From: an uncultured Pelagibacteraceae bacterium
GTDB lineage: Bacteria; Pseudomonadota; Alphaproteobacteria; Pelagibacterales; Pelagibacteraceae
Assembly (NCBI GenBank): GCA_902579585.1
Contig: CACHHJ010000003.1
Span: 1 to 60,824, forward strand
Direction of reading: 5' to 3'
DNA length: 60,824 nucleotides
Part shown: positions 49,085-58,389 of the stretch, in pieces
Numbering within the stretch: the first letter of the stretch is position 1
Layout of the letters: every line of letters starts with the position of its first letter
The notes under the pieces: model-generated
Database searches by the model: none
What the model was told of the DNA's origin: nothing
What the model saw: the letters and a program-made list of their open reading frames with translations, nothing else
Made by a program: the position numbers and the translations under genes

Positions 49085-49982
49085 CTAGGATTGAGATGAA
49101 GATTGCAAATAAATAAAGAATTGAGAAAGCAAATATTTGTTTTGAAATACTTTTTTCAGATTTTTTATCTTTTGTTTTCAACAGTTTATAACAAATAAAT
49201 ATATAGTATGCGCTTAAAGGAAAAGAAAATAGCAAATATATTATACCTAAAAATTCTAAATAGTAAGGAGCAACGGCTACTGGAAATAATAAAATTGAAT
49301 ACGCAAATATATTTTTCTTTGTTGTTTCTACACCTGATGTAACTGGTAACATTGGTATATTTGCTTTTTTATAATCTTCTGACTTAAAAAGACTTAGGGC
49401 CCAAAAATGTGACGGGGTCCAAACAAAAATTATCAAAAAAAGAATAATTGGTTCAATAGAAATACTCCCTGTAGCTATTGCCCATCCAATCACGGGAGGC
49501 AAAGCACCTGCTGCTCCGCCAATCACAATATTTTGTGGAGTCTTCCTTTTGAGCCAAATAGTGTAAACAAAAACATAGAATAAAATTGTTAGGGCAAGTA
49601 ATGCGGCTGCCATAAGGTTTGAAAAAAAATATAAAGCTCCAACCGATACAAAAGAAGATACAATACCAAAAACAAGTGCCTCATTTTTAGTTAGCTTTCC
49701 GGTTGGAATTGGTCTTAAGCAAGTTCTAGACATAACTTTATCAACATCAGCTTCATACCAACAATTTAAGGAACCAGCTGCACCAGATCCAAGCGCAACA
49801 GCTGTAATTGATAAGATTGCGTATAAGTAATCTACACTTTTATATGGAGCAATTAGGAAACCAACAACACATGTAAAAATAGCTAGAGACATAACTCTTG
49901 GCTTCATTAATTCAAACAAAGCTTTAATGTAATGAATGGTATCGAATTTAAACTCTCTTACTTTTGTATCGGTATTGAGCAA
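49068..49982 (-). CDS. ctaB: Protoheme IX farnesyltransferase (haem O synthase)
   Basis: UbiA superfamily; NCWYEADVDKVMSRTCLRPIPTGKL, WTPSHFWALSL. Confidence 0.96.
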   Translation of the reverse strand: MLNTDTKVREFKFDTIHYIKALFELMKPRVMSLAIFTCVVGFLIAPYKSVDYLYAILSITAVALGSGAAGSLNCWYEADVDKVMSRTCLRPIPTGKLTKNEALVFGIVSSFVSVGALYFFSNLMAAALLALTILFYVFVYTIWLKRKTPQNIVIGGAAGALPPVIGWAIATGSISIEPIILFLIIFVWTPSHFWALSLFKSEDYKKANIPMLPVTSGVETTKKNIFAYSILLFPVAVAPYYLEFLGIIYLLFSFPLSAYYIFICYKLLKTKDKKSEKSISKQIFAFSILYLFAIFISILVDKFA

Positions 49983-50000
49983 CTGTGATCCTATTATTAA

Positions 50001-50351
50001 TTATCCACCTAAGACAAAATAAATAAGCCTTGTAAAAACAGTGTACTTAGCTTCAGCAACCATTAGGCCTACAAAACATGCTATTGCAGTCATTGGCCAT
50101 AACAAAACATTTACAAGAGCATATCGTTCCCAAAACAGGTGCATAAAAAAAGCCATTATCAAACCTGCTTTTAAAAACATAAAGAATAAAATTAGAGACC
50201 ATCTTAAAAGACCTTGAAATTGGTACCAGTCAACCATGTAGGAAAAAAAACTCAGAACAAATAGAAGGCCCCAAATCCATAGGTATATTCCAATCTTATG
50301 GGTTGTAGCTGGTTTCTCTTTATTTTTATTTACTTCTGTATTTTCATTCAT
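50001..50351 (-). CDS. Prokaryotic cytochrome c oxidase subunit IV family
   Basis: Three TM segments; LKAGLIMAFFMHLFWERYALVNVLLWP. Confidence 0.82.
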   Translation of the reverse strand: MNENTEVNKNKEKPATTHKIGIYLWIWGLLFVLSFFSYMVDWYQFQGLLRWSLILFFMFLKAGLIMAFFMHLFWERYALVNVLLWPMTAIACFVGLMVAEAKYTVFTRLIYFVLGG

Positions 50352-50360
50352 TGTGAAACC

Positions 50361-51065
50361 TTACCAAAGATAGAAGAATGCGAAAATAAAAACCCAAACT
50401 AAATCCACAAAGTGCCAATAAAGACCTAATATTTCAATTGAAACATAGTCTGATTTCATTGTTGTAAAAAATCCACGTCTACCTGTATCAAAATCTCCTC
50501 TGTAAACTTTTCTAGCAAAAATAAAAAGAAATATTACACCTATCGAAACATGGGTACCGTGAAAACCGGTTATCATGAAAAAGTAAGATCCAAATTGACC
50601 AGCACCAAAAGGATTAGACCATGGCCTCACACCCTCGTGTATTAGTTTAGACCACTCAAAAGCTTGCATTCCTACAAAAATTAGTCCACCAATCGCTGTT
50701 GCAAGAATAAGATGGCCACACATTTTCCTATTTTTTTCATAACCATATTTGACAGCTAAAGCCATAGTACCACTACTAGTGATAAGCACAAATGTCATAA
50801 TTGCGATTAGAAGTAATGGTACTGGCACTCCCATAAAATCAAGTGAAAACACGTGACTAGTATTTGGCCAATCAACAACAGTTGAGGCCCTTCCCTTCAT
50901 GTAAGAAATTAAAAAACAGCTAAATATAAAAGTATCACTCAATAGGAATATCCACATCATGGCTTTACCCCACTGTACACCTTTAAAAGCGGTTTGGTCT
51001 GAACCTAAGTCGCTAGGAACACTTTTCCAACCTTTAGGTAGATTGTCTAATGATGAGTCTGACAT
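50361..51065 (-). CDS. Haem-copper oxidase subunit III (CoxP-like)
   Basis: FHGTHVSIGVIFLF and ILGLYWHFVDLVWVFIFAFFYLW. Confidence 0.92.
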   Translation of the reverse strand: MSDSSLDNLPKGWKSVPSDLGSDQTAFKGVQWGKAMMWIFLLSDTFIFSCFLISYMKGRASTVVDWPNTSHVFSLDFMGVPVPLLLIAIMTFVLITSSGTMALAVKYGYEKNRKMCGHLILATAIGGLIFVGMQAFEWSKLIHEGVRPWSNPFGAGQFGSYFFMITGFHGTHVSIGVIFLFIFARKVYRGDFDTGRRGFFTTMKSDYVSIEILGLYWHFVDLVWVFIFAFFYLW

Positions 51066-51077
51066 AATCAGTTTTCC

Positions 51078-51710
51078 TTAACTTGATAACATTAATCCAA
51101 AAAGCACTAACCAAACAGCTAATAAAAAATGCCAGTAAACTGCACAAATATCAATTAAATTATTAATTTCTTCTTTCTTAAGACTTCTTTTTATGAATTT
51201 AGATGTAGTTTTTCCCCAAAAATATATCCCTCCGATAATATGAAGGCCGTGAATTGTAGTGAATAAATAAAAAAAAGCATTAGCAACGTTGCTTGTAGCG
51301 TAAAACCCAGTGTTCATTAATTGATACCACACTATTAGCTGACCAATCAAAAAAGAATATGCTAAAAAACCAATAAAATATAAACCGTTTTTAGTCTTAT
51401 CAAAAAGATCGTTTTTTGCATATTTTACTGTTTGATGAAAAACTAAACTGCTTATTACTAAAATTCCCGTATTAAACCAAAGAAGCCAAGGCTCTGGCAT
51501 ATTTCTCCAGTCATGCACAAGCATTCGGTCGGAGTAAGCAACTATAAATAAAGAAAACAAAACAGTGCTTGCGGCCATTAAGGTTCTTAGACCCAACTTT
51601 TGTTTAGATAAGTTAACTGTCTGACCTTGATGATCGTTGTCAGCTTCTATTTGATCTTGTTCCCAAGGCTTTTCAGTTAGTAATTGAAAGATAGATTTTT
51701 TCTTGCTCAC
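51078..51710 (-). CDS. Second haem-copper oxidase subunit III-like protein (CoxO-like)
   Basis: TTIHGLHIIGGIYFW and CAVYWHFLLAVWLVLFGLML. Confidence 0.87.
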   Translation of the reverse strand: MSKKKSIFQLLTEKPWEQDQIEADNDHQGQTVNLSKQKLGLRTLMAASTVLFSLFIVAYSDRMLVHDWRNMPEPWLLWFNTGILVISSLVFHQTVKYAKNDLFDKTKNGLYFIGFLAYSFLIGQLIVWYQLMNTGFYATSNVANAFFYLFTTIHGLHIIGGIYFWGKTTSKFIKRSLKKEEINNLIDICAVYWHFLLAVWLVLFGLMLSS

Positions 51711-53536
51711 GTCTTCTCAACTTTCGCTCCTATAATCTCACTTGGAGGTTGGGTTTGTGGTATATAATCTTCTTTCGCACCTGGCACACTGAAATCGTAA
51801 GGCCATCTGTACACTTTTGGAAGTTCTTTGCCCCAATTACCATGTTCTGGAGGCATTTGCGGCGTTTGCCACTCTAGAGAGTTAGCTTTCCACGGATTTT
51901 TTTCTGCTTTCTTCCCAAGTCTAGCGCTTGCAAATAGATTGTATAAGAATAGCAATTGTGCAGCCCCAACTATTAAAACTGCAATAGTAATGAATTTATT
52001 TAAAAGCAATGTCGATACATCGATATATGGACTATCATAGATTTCAAAGTATCTTCTCGGCACACCAACGAAACCTTGATAATGCATTGGAAAATAAATT
52101 GCATATGAACCTATAAAGGTAATCCAAAAATGAACTTTTCCTAAAGTTTCATTCATCATTCTGCCCGTAACTAATGGATACCAGTGGTAAATTGCTCCAA
52201 AAACAACTAGTATAGGGGCAATACCCATAACCATATGAAAATGAGCTACAACAAAATAAGTATCAGATAAAGGAACGTCCACCGTTACATTTCCTAAAAA
52301 TAAACCAGTTAATCCTCCGTTTAAAAAAGTCACAATAAAACCAAGAGAAAATAACATAGGAAGAGATAAAACTATATTTCCTCTCCATAAAGTTAAAATC
52401 CAATTATAAACTTTAATAGCTGTTGGAACTGCAATAATTAATGTTGTTGTTGCAAAAAAGAATCCAAACCATGGGTTCATTCCACTTACATACATGTGAT
52501 GAGCCCAAACAAAAAAGCTTAAAGCACCAATCCCTACTATGGCCCAAACCATCATTCTATAACCAAAAATAGTTTTTCTTGAGTGGACTGATAACAAGTC
52601 TGAAACAATACCAAAAGCTGGTAGTGCAACTATATAAACTTCTGGATGGCCAAAGAACCAGAATAAGTGTTGGAATAGAATTGGACTTCCGCCTTCATGA
52701 GTTAATGTTTCTCCTAAAGAAACCATAGCTGGCATGAAGAAACTTGTTCCAAGCAAACTATCGAGCGTCATCATTAAACATCCAACTAATAAAGCTGGAA
52801 ATGCAAACATCGCAAGAACAGTTGCAGTAAAAATTCCCCAAATCGTTAAAGGCAATCTCATTAATGTCATACCTCTAGCTCTTAATTGTAAAACAGTTAT
52901 TATGTAATTTAATCCACCCATTGTGAAACCAGCCACAAATAATATGAGTGAAATTAACATTAGTATTATCCCTCCGTTATAACCGGGTGTCCCGGCTGTG
53001 ATTGCTTGTGGAGGATAAAGTGTCCAGCCTGCTCCGGTGGGCCCTCCAGGAACAAAAAAGCTTGCTAACAAAACTACAACTGCAACAACAAATGCCCAGT
53101 AGCTAAGCATATTTACATAAGGAAATGCCATGTCTCTTGCTCCGCACATGAGCGGTATTAATAAATTTCCAAATCCTCCGAGAAATAGTGCAGTTAATAG
53201 ATATACTACCATTATCATTCCGTGCATCGTCACAAATTGATAATAGGAAGAAGGTTCAAGCCAACCAAGTCCTGGCCAAGCCAACTGAATTCTCATTAAC
53301 CATGATAAAACTAATCCTAAAAGTCCTGTACCTATTGCCGTTAAAGCGTATTGAATTCCGATATATTTTGCGTCTTGTGAAAAAACATATGTGGTCCACC
53401 AGCTGTGTGAATGATAAAGCTCCTGATCAGGTAATTCAGCATCTGGAACTGCATCAATATCTGGTGTTGATACAGATGAAGCGTCACCTGCGTAGTCTGA
53501 TTTGGCTTCTAGTTTATGTTCAAATTCATCTGACAT
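51707..53536 (-). CDS. Cytochrome c oxidase subunit I
   Basis: HPEVYIVALPAFGI, WAHHMYVSGMNP, DTYFVVAHFHMVMG. Confidence 0.97.
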   Translation of the reverse strand: MSDEFEHKLEAKSDYAGDASSVSTPDIDAVPDAELPDQELYHSHSWWTTYVFSQDAKYIGIQYALTAIGTGLLGLVLSWLMRIQLAWPGLGWLEPSSYYQFVTMHGMIMVVYLLTALFLGGFGNLLIPLMCGARDMAFPYVNMLSYWAFVVAVVVLLASFFVPGGPTGAGWTLYPPQAITAGTPGYNGGIILMLISLILFVAGFTMGGLNYIITVLQLRARGMTLMRLPLTIWGIFTATVLAMFAFPALLVGCLMMTLDSLLGTSFFMPAMVSLGETLTHEGGSPILFQHLFWFFGHPEVYIVALPAFGIVSDLLSVHSRKTIFGYRMMVWAIVGIGALSFFVWAHHMYVSGMNPWFGFFFATTTLIIAVPTAIKVYNWILTLWRGNIVLSLPMLFSLGFIVTFLNGGLTGLFLGNVTVDVPLSDTYFVVAHFHMVMGIAPILVVFGAIYHWYPLVTGRMMNETLGKVHFWITFIGSYAIYFPMHYQGFVGVPRRYFEIYDSPYIDVSTLLLNKFITIAVLIVGAAQLLFLYNLFASARLGKKAEKNPWKANSLEWQTPQMPPEHGNWGKELPKVYRWPYDFSVPGAKEDYIPQTQPPSEIIGAKVEKT

Positions 53537-53554
53537 AATTTAGTGTTTTATAGT

Positions 53555-54391
53555 TTATTTATCCTTTTTTACTAGTTGCAAATTGTCATTTTTTCGATTT
53601 TTTGCCAACATTTTCTCAAAAGTTATTTGTTTTGCCTCCCATTTCCTATAATCTTTCTCTTCATCGACTATTACTCTTCCTCTCATGGCATAATGACCTG
53701 TTCCACAATACTCAGCGCATAATACTTCAAAATCCCCTACTCTAGTTGGAGTTAACCAATAGTAAGTTACAATTCCAGGTACCATATCCATTTTGCCTCT
53801 AAACTGAGGAACATAGAAATTATGAAGCACATCAATAGTTCTCAATTCAAATTTAACTGGTCGGTCTTTCAATACATGAAGTTCTTGGGCATCAACTAAT
53901 AAATCATCTTTGCCGTTTGGATCTTCCAAAATTAATCCAAAAGGGTTTTCGTCATTAATGTATTTGATATCAGTTTTTCCAAGAATGTTGTCTTTGCCTG
54001 GTAATCTATACTTCCAGCCCCACTGGTAAGCAAACACCTCTACTTTATATGCATCTTTTGGAACTGTAACATACTGATTCCAAACAACTAATCCGGGAGC
54101 TAATAATGCTGCAACCCCAATTGCAGTTGCCCAAGTTAATCTACTCTCTAATTTTTTATCTTCTGGTTTATACTCAGCCCTTCTATCTCTTTTATAACTA
54201 TACTTCCAAACGCAGTAAGCAACAAAAAAACAAATGGCTATGAATACAGCTCCAGTAATCCAAAACGTTAAAAGAATTGTGTCATCCATGTTGCCCCAAT
54301 TTGATGCGACTTCTGTCCACCACCATGGTGACCAAAAGTGAAAAGCTACTGAGCCAATCGTTATTAAAAATATACTTAAAGCTACTATCAT
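53555..54391 (-). CDS. Cytochrome c oxidase subunit II
   Basis: CuA motif CAEYCGTGHYAM, WGWKYRLPG, DVLHNFYVPQFRGKMDMVPG. Confidence 0.95.
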   Translation of the reverse strand: MIVALSIFLITIGSVAFHFWSPWWWTEVASNWGNMDDTILLTFWITGAVFIAICFFVAYCVWKYSYKRDRRAEYKPEDKKLESRLTWATAIGVAALLAPGLVVWNQYVTVPKDAYKVEVFAYQWGWKYRLPGKDNILGKTDIKYINDENPFGLILEDPNGKDDLLVDAQELHVLKDRPVKFELRTIDVLHNFYVPQFRGKMDMVPGIVTYYWLTPTRVGDFEVLCAEYCGTGHYAMRGRVIVDEEKDYRKWEAKQITFEKMLAKNRKNDNLQLVKKDK

Positions 54392-54392
54392 T

Positions 54393-54653
54393 TTATGCGT
54401 TTGAAATAATAAAAATTCCTATAAGAACAATGCCTGCAATTAAAATATGGTTACCTAAATCAATCAATCCAACTTTTTTATTTTTTGGATCAATTAAATC
54501 TTTCCACCTAAAAGGGACTGATTTTCTTTTTACTGCTATTTCAGCTTCGTTTTCATTTTTTTCTAATCTCAAAGAAACTGAAAAGAAAACAAAGTAAATG
54601 AATAGTACTAAAAATACTACCAATCCAAGCAACAATGCATAAGCTGTACTCAT
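54393..54653 (-). CDS. Small two-TM protein of unknown function, first gene of the cox operon
   Basis: 86 aa, N- and C-terminal hydrophobic helices; stop 1 nt upstream of the subunit II start. Confidence 0.8.
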   Translation of the reverse strand: MSTAYALLLGLVVFLVLFIYFVFFSVSLRLEKNENEAEIAVKRKSVPFRWKDLIDPKNKKVGLIDLGNHILIAGIVLIGIFIISNA

Positions 54654-54669
54654 AATTTATTCTACTAAT

Positions 54670-54683
54670 ACTATATATATAGT
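54670..54683. promoter_or_regulatory. 14-bp perfect palindrome in the putative cox operon promoter region
   Basis: ACTATATATATAGT, 17 bp upstream of the first cox-operon ORF. Confidence 0.5.
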
Positions 54684-54753
54684 CTCTATGCATGTTTAAT
54701 AAGGTTTTGCGACACTTTTGCAAGGTTAAAAATTATTCAAATTTTGGGGATAT

Positions 54754-55473
54754 TTAGTTGTTTTCCAAGTTGTAATTTAAAATTGTTGTTGAAGCTATTG
54801 CTGCTGTCTCTGCACGTAAAATATTCTTGGCTAAAGTGATGGATATTACATTTTTTTTAGTGATTATAAATTGTTTCTCTTCTTCTGAGAAATCACCTTC
54901 TGGCCCAATTAAAATACAAATTGGATTTTTTTGGGGTAATTTATTTTTTAAATCTTTTGACTCAGAATTAATATCACAAAAAATAATTTTACCATTATTG
55001 GGGAAATTTTTAATAAATTCATCAAGCCTCTGTAATTCTTGAATTTTAGGCACAGTCATACGATTAGACTGCTCACAAGCTTCTGTTATAATCTTTTCTA
55101 CCCTTTTAATATTAATTTCTCTAACAACACTTCTTTCGCATAATAATGGAATGAATTTTTGAATTCCCAGTTCCGTAGTTTTTTGTATCATCAAGTCTTG
55201 AGCAACTTTTTTAATTGGTGAAAAGGCTAACCAAATATCTTTTTCATTAGATATAGGCCTTGATAGTATTTCAACTTTGAATTTGGTAAAAATTTTTCCT
55301 TGATCTAAAATTTTTACATCCCACTCACCATCTTGTGAATTAAAAAGTGAAATTTTATCTCCCGCTTTTAATCGCATCACATTCTTTGTATAATGAGATT
55401 GTTTTTCAGAAAGTCTGGAAATAATACCTTTTTCTAATTTGTTTGAGTAAAAAAGTCTTGCTTTTGATGCCAT
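54754..55473 (-). CDS. rsmE: 16S rRNA (uracil1498-N3)-methyltransferase
   Basis: HYTKNVMRLKAGDKISLFN, LIGPEGDFSEEE, LAKNILRAETAAIA. Confidence 0.95.
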   Translation of the reverse strand: MASKARLFYSNKLEKGIISRLSEKQSHYTKNVMRLKAGDKISLFNSQDGEWDVKILDQGKIFTKFKVEILSRPISNEKDIWLAFSPIKKVAQDLMIQKTTELGIQKFIPLLCERSVVREINIKRVEKIITEACEQSNRMTVPKIQELQRLDEFIKNFPNNGKIIFCDINSESKDLKNKLPQKNPICILIGPEGDFSEEEKQFIITKKNVISITLAKNILRAETAAIASTTILNYNLENN

Positions 55474-55494
55474 GAAGAATTTATATAAGTTAGG

Positions 55495-56472
55495 ATGGCA
55501 AAATCAATTATAATTACAAAGCATGGTGGTCCAGAAGTTTTGGAATTAAAGGATGTAAATGTTGGACCTCCTGGTCCTGAGGAAATTAAAATCAAAAATT
55601 TAGCTATTGGTTTAAATTTTATTGATACTTATCATAGATCTGGATTATATAAATTAAATTTACCATCAGGTATTGGGATGGAGGGAGCTGGTATTATTCA
55701 AGAAGTTGGCTCTTCAATTAAAAATTTTAACAAAGGTGATAGAGTAACTTACTCTCAAATGCCATTGGGATCTTACTCTGACGAAAGGATTATTCCTGGA
55801 AAAATTGCAGTTAAAATACCAGAAGGAGTAAGTGATAAAGTTGCCGCAAGTATAATGACAAAAGGTTTAACTTCACATTATCTTTTATTTAAAACTTATA
55901 AAGCAAAAGCTGGTGAGTTAATTTTATTTCATGCTGCTGCGGGTGGTGTTGGACAGGTTTTTTGTCAGTGGGCAAAAAGCATAGGCTGTAGAGTAATCGG
56001 AACTGTTGGATCAGACAGTAAAATTAGTACTGCAAAAAAAAATGGATGCGAATTTGTTATAAATTACAATAAGGAAGATTTTGATAAAAAAGTTCTTGAG
56101 ATAACCGATAATAAAGGTGTCGGAGTAGTTTATGATGGTGTTGGAAAAAAAACTTTTGAAAAATCTATTAATTGTCTAATGCCAATGGGTATGATGGTTT
56201 CTTTCGGAAACGCATCTGGTGCTCTTGATCCTATAGATGTAAAAAAATATATAGCTCATAAAAGTTTATTTTTTACAAGACCAGGATTAGCCCATTATGG
56301 AGCGGGAAGAGTAGCGCTTGAAGAAGGTACTAATGCTCTTTTTGAACAAATTAAATTTGGTAGAATTAAAGTTGATATTTTTAAAGAATATAAACTTTCT
56401 GAAGCAAAAAAAGCCCATGAAGATCTTGAGGGGAGAAAAATTTTGGGTCCAGCTGTATTAGTACCAAATTAA
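55495..56472 (+). CDS. Quinone oxidoreductase (zinc-independent MDR family)
   Basis: GLNFIDTYHRSGLYK, HAAAGGVGQVFCQWAKSIGCRVIGTVGS, VVYDGVGKKTF. Confidence 0.94.
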   Translation: MAKSIIITKHGGPEVLELKDVNVGPPGPEEIKIKNLAIGLNFIDTYHRSGLYKLNLPSGIGMEGAGIIQEVGSSIKNFNKGDRVTYSQMPLGSYSDERIIPGKIAVKIPEGVSDKVAASIMTKGLTSHYLLFKTYKAKAGELILFHAAAGGVGQVFCQWAKSIGCRVIGTVGSDSKISTAKKNGCEFVINYNKEDFDKKVLEITDNKGVGVVYDGVGKKTFEKSINCLMPMGMMVSFGNASGALDPIDVKKYIAHKSLFFTRPGLAHYGAGRVALEEGTNALFEQIKFGRIKVDIFKEYKLSEAKKAHEDLEGRKILGPAVLVPN

Positions 56473-56475
56473 ATT

Positions 56476-56733
56476 ATGAAATTTATAAGTCCCTGTATAA
56501 GTATATGTAAAAGTGATCCTAAAACTGGTTTTTGTTATGGATGTGCAAGAACAGATGAAGAGAAAAAGATTTGGAAAAATCAAGAAACAACAAATTCTTG
56601 GAAAGAGAATAATTTGAATAATTTAAGAAATAGAATGAGTGCAACTCAGCTTAAGACTTTTGATCAGTCCTATAATGAAAAAATTGAGTTCGGAAAAATG
56701 GTTTACTCTAAAAAATTAAAGAAAGAACCATAA
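56476..56733 (+). CDS. DUF1289-family protein
   Basis: SPCISICKSDPKTGFCYGCARTDEEKKIW Cys pattern. Confidence 0.88.
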   Translation: MKFISPCISICKSDPKTGFCYGCARTDEEKKIWKNQETTNSWKENNLNNLRNRMSATQLKTFDQSYNEKIEFGKMVYSKKLKKEP

Positions 56734-56907
56734 AACTATACCCACTAGAGCTAAGATTAATATTAATATTCTTACGCCAAATAAATATTTTTTTAAATTT
56801 TTAGAGTTTTCAATTTCTTTAGTTTTTCCTGCTCCTATTCTAATTACAAAATAAAATAAAAGTAAAAGAACTAATACGATTATAAGTATTACCGGTTTAG
56901 AAAACAT
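56716..56907 (-). CDS. Small two-TM protein of unknown function
   Basis: 63 aa, MFSKPVILIIVLVLLLLFYFVIRI...ILILILALVGIVLWFFL; overlaps upstream small ORF. Confidence 0.65.
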   Translation of the reverse strand: MFSKPVILIIVLVLLLLFYFVIRIGAGKTKEIENSKNLKKYLFGVRILILILALVGIVLWFFL

Positions 56908-57082
56908 TATTTTTATAATGATATTCTAAAACTAATTTATTATCAAAACTTTTAATTGATGAGGATTTTGATGTCATAATTATTGGCAAAAATAATCCAA
57001 GAGCATATAAAATAATTATTATTAATGCAGCGATAATAAAAGCCCTGATAGCGTTAATTTTCATAAATCTAGTCCTTATCAA
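56897..57082 (-). CDS. Small single-TM protein of unknown function (start may be 57064)
   Basis: 61 aa with hydrophobic AFIIAALIIIILYALGLFLPII; overlaps DUF2721 gene and the 63-aa ORF. Confidence 0.6.
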   Translation of the reverse strand: MIRTRFMKINAIRAFIIAALIIIILYALGLFLPIIMTSKSSSIKSFDNKLVLEYHYKNNVF

Positions 57083-57473
57083 TTTTCATATCTGAGAGAT
57101 GTAGCTTTAATGCATTTGTTGATAGAAAAATTTCCAAAAGAAATAGCAATATCGAAATTATCATAGAAATACAACATGATGCAAATATCAATCTTGCAAC
57201 AAAAATAGCATCTAAATATAAAGCTAAAACTGTAGTCATATTAAACAAAAACCCCAAACTGGATGCTCCAATAGAATATTTTAAATAATTTATTCTTTGA
57301 TTGAGGTTTTTGAGTTGTTTTTCCCATTCTGGAGGTATGTGTTTTTCAAATACATGTTCGTCGTGTAATTTTCTTATTAAAGCACTAAGCGTATGAAACC
57401 TATTGCTATAAACTGCCATTATAAGAGGTATGGCAGGAAACATTAGTGCCGTAACAGTGTAGTCAATATTCAT
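57069..57473 (-). CDS. DUF2721-family membrane protein
   Basis: PAIPLIMAVYSNRFHTLSALIRKLH plus C-terminal TM helices. Confidence 0.8.
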   Translation of the reverse strand: MNIDYTVTALMFPAIPLIMAVYSNRFHTLSALIRKLHDEHVFEKHIPPEWEKQLKNLNQRINYLKYSIGASSLGFLFNMTTVLALYLDAIFVARLIFASCCISMIISILLFLLEIFLSTNALKLHLSDMKIDKD

Positions 57474-57524
57474 TTCGAATCGAATTGATTATGTATTTAC
57501 TGTTTGATATTTACAAGAAGAATA

Positions 57525-58385
57525 ATGTCATCACATCTTAGAAATTTTATTGACGTAACGAGATTAAATAAGCCTATAGGATACTTTTTGTTATTTTGGC
57601 CATGTGCTTGTGGTTTATCACTTGCATACCACTTTGATAAAAATCTTAATATTTTTTTATATCATTTGACTCTTTTCTTTTGGGGATCTGTTTTAATGAG
57701 AAGCGCAGGATGTATTGTGAATGATATTGTCGATGAAAAAATAGATAAAAAAATTTCTAGAACAAAAAAAAGGCCGATAGCCTCTGGTTTGTTAGATAAA
57801 AAATTAGCATGGTTATACGTACTAATTTTATGTTTATTAGCTTTCATCATATTAATTCAATTTAATTTTCTAACTATCTGCCTTGGAATTTTTTCAATGA
57901 TATTTGCATTTAGTTATCCTTTCATGAAAAGGTTTACTTATTGGCCACAATTATTTTTAGGATTTACTTTTAATTGGGGGTCGGTGATGGCTTGGGCCTC
58001 CATAATGAACGATATCGATTATTTACCAATAATATTTTATATTGGGGCCATATTTTGGACATTAGGATATGACACGATTTATGGATTACAAGACGCATCG
58101 GAAGATGAAATAATAGGAGTTAAATCTACTGCAATTAAATTTAAAAAAAACTTAACTTTTTTTGTAACAAGCTGTTACTTAATAAGCTCAATTCTGATGA
58201 CATATGTGATAATTAACCTGGAGATAAATTATTTTTTAATATTTTTAATTTTATTTATGTTGAGTTTGTTTTATCAAATTAAAGTTTTTAATTCAAAAAA
58301 ATCCCATGATTGTTTGAAAGCTTTTAAATTAAATAATTATTCAGGTCTTTTTCTATTTTTATCAATTTTTCTTTTATCTAACTAA
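57525..58385 (+). CDS. ubiA: 4-hydroxybenzoate polyprenyltransferase
   Basis: RLNKPIGYFLLFWPCACGLSLA, GCIVNDIVDEKIDKKISRTKKRPIASG, YDTIYGLQDASEDEIIGVKSTA. Confidence 0.95.
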   Translation: MSSHLRNFIDVTRLNKPIGYFLLFWPCACGLSLAYHFDKNLNIFLYHLTLFFWGSVLMRSAGCIVNDIVDEKIDKKISRTKKRPIASGLLDKKLAWLYVLILCLLAFIILIQFNFLTICLGIFSMIFAFSYPFMKRFTYWPQLFLGFTFNWGSVMAWASIMNDIDYLPIIFYIGAIFWTLGYDTIYGLQDASEDEIIGVKSTAIKFKKNLTFFVTSCYLISSILMTYVIINLEINYFLIFLILFMLSLFYQIKVFNSKKSHDCLKAFKLNNYSGLFLFLSIFLLSN

Positions 58386-58389
58386 ATTT

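Noticed and set aside
53188-53538. 116-aa plus-strand ORF
   Set aside because: Antisense to cytochrome oxidase subunit I N-terminus; no family resemblance.
54277-54597. 106-aa plus-strand ORF
   Set aside because: Antisense to subunit II and the 86-aa cox-leader gene.
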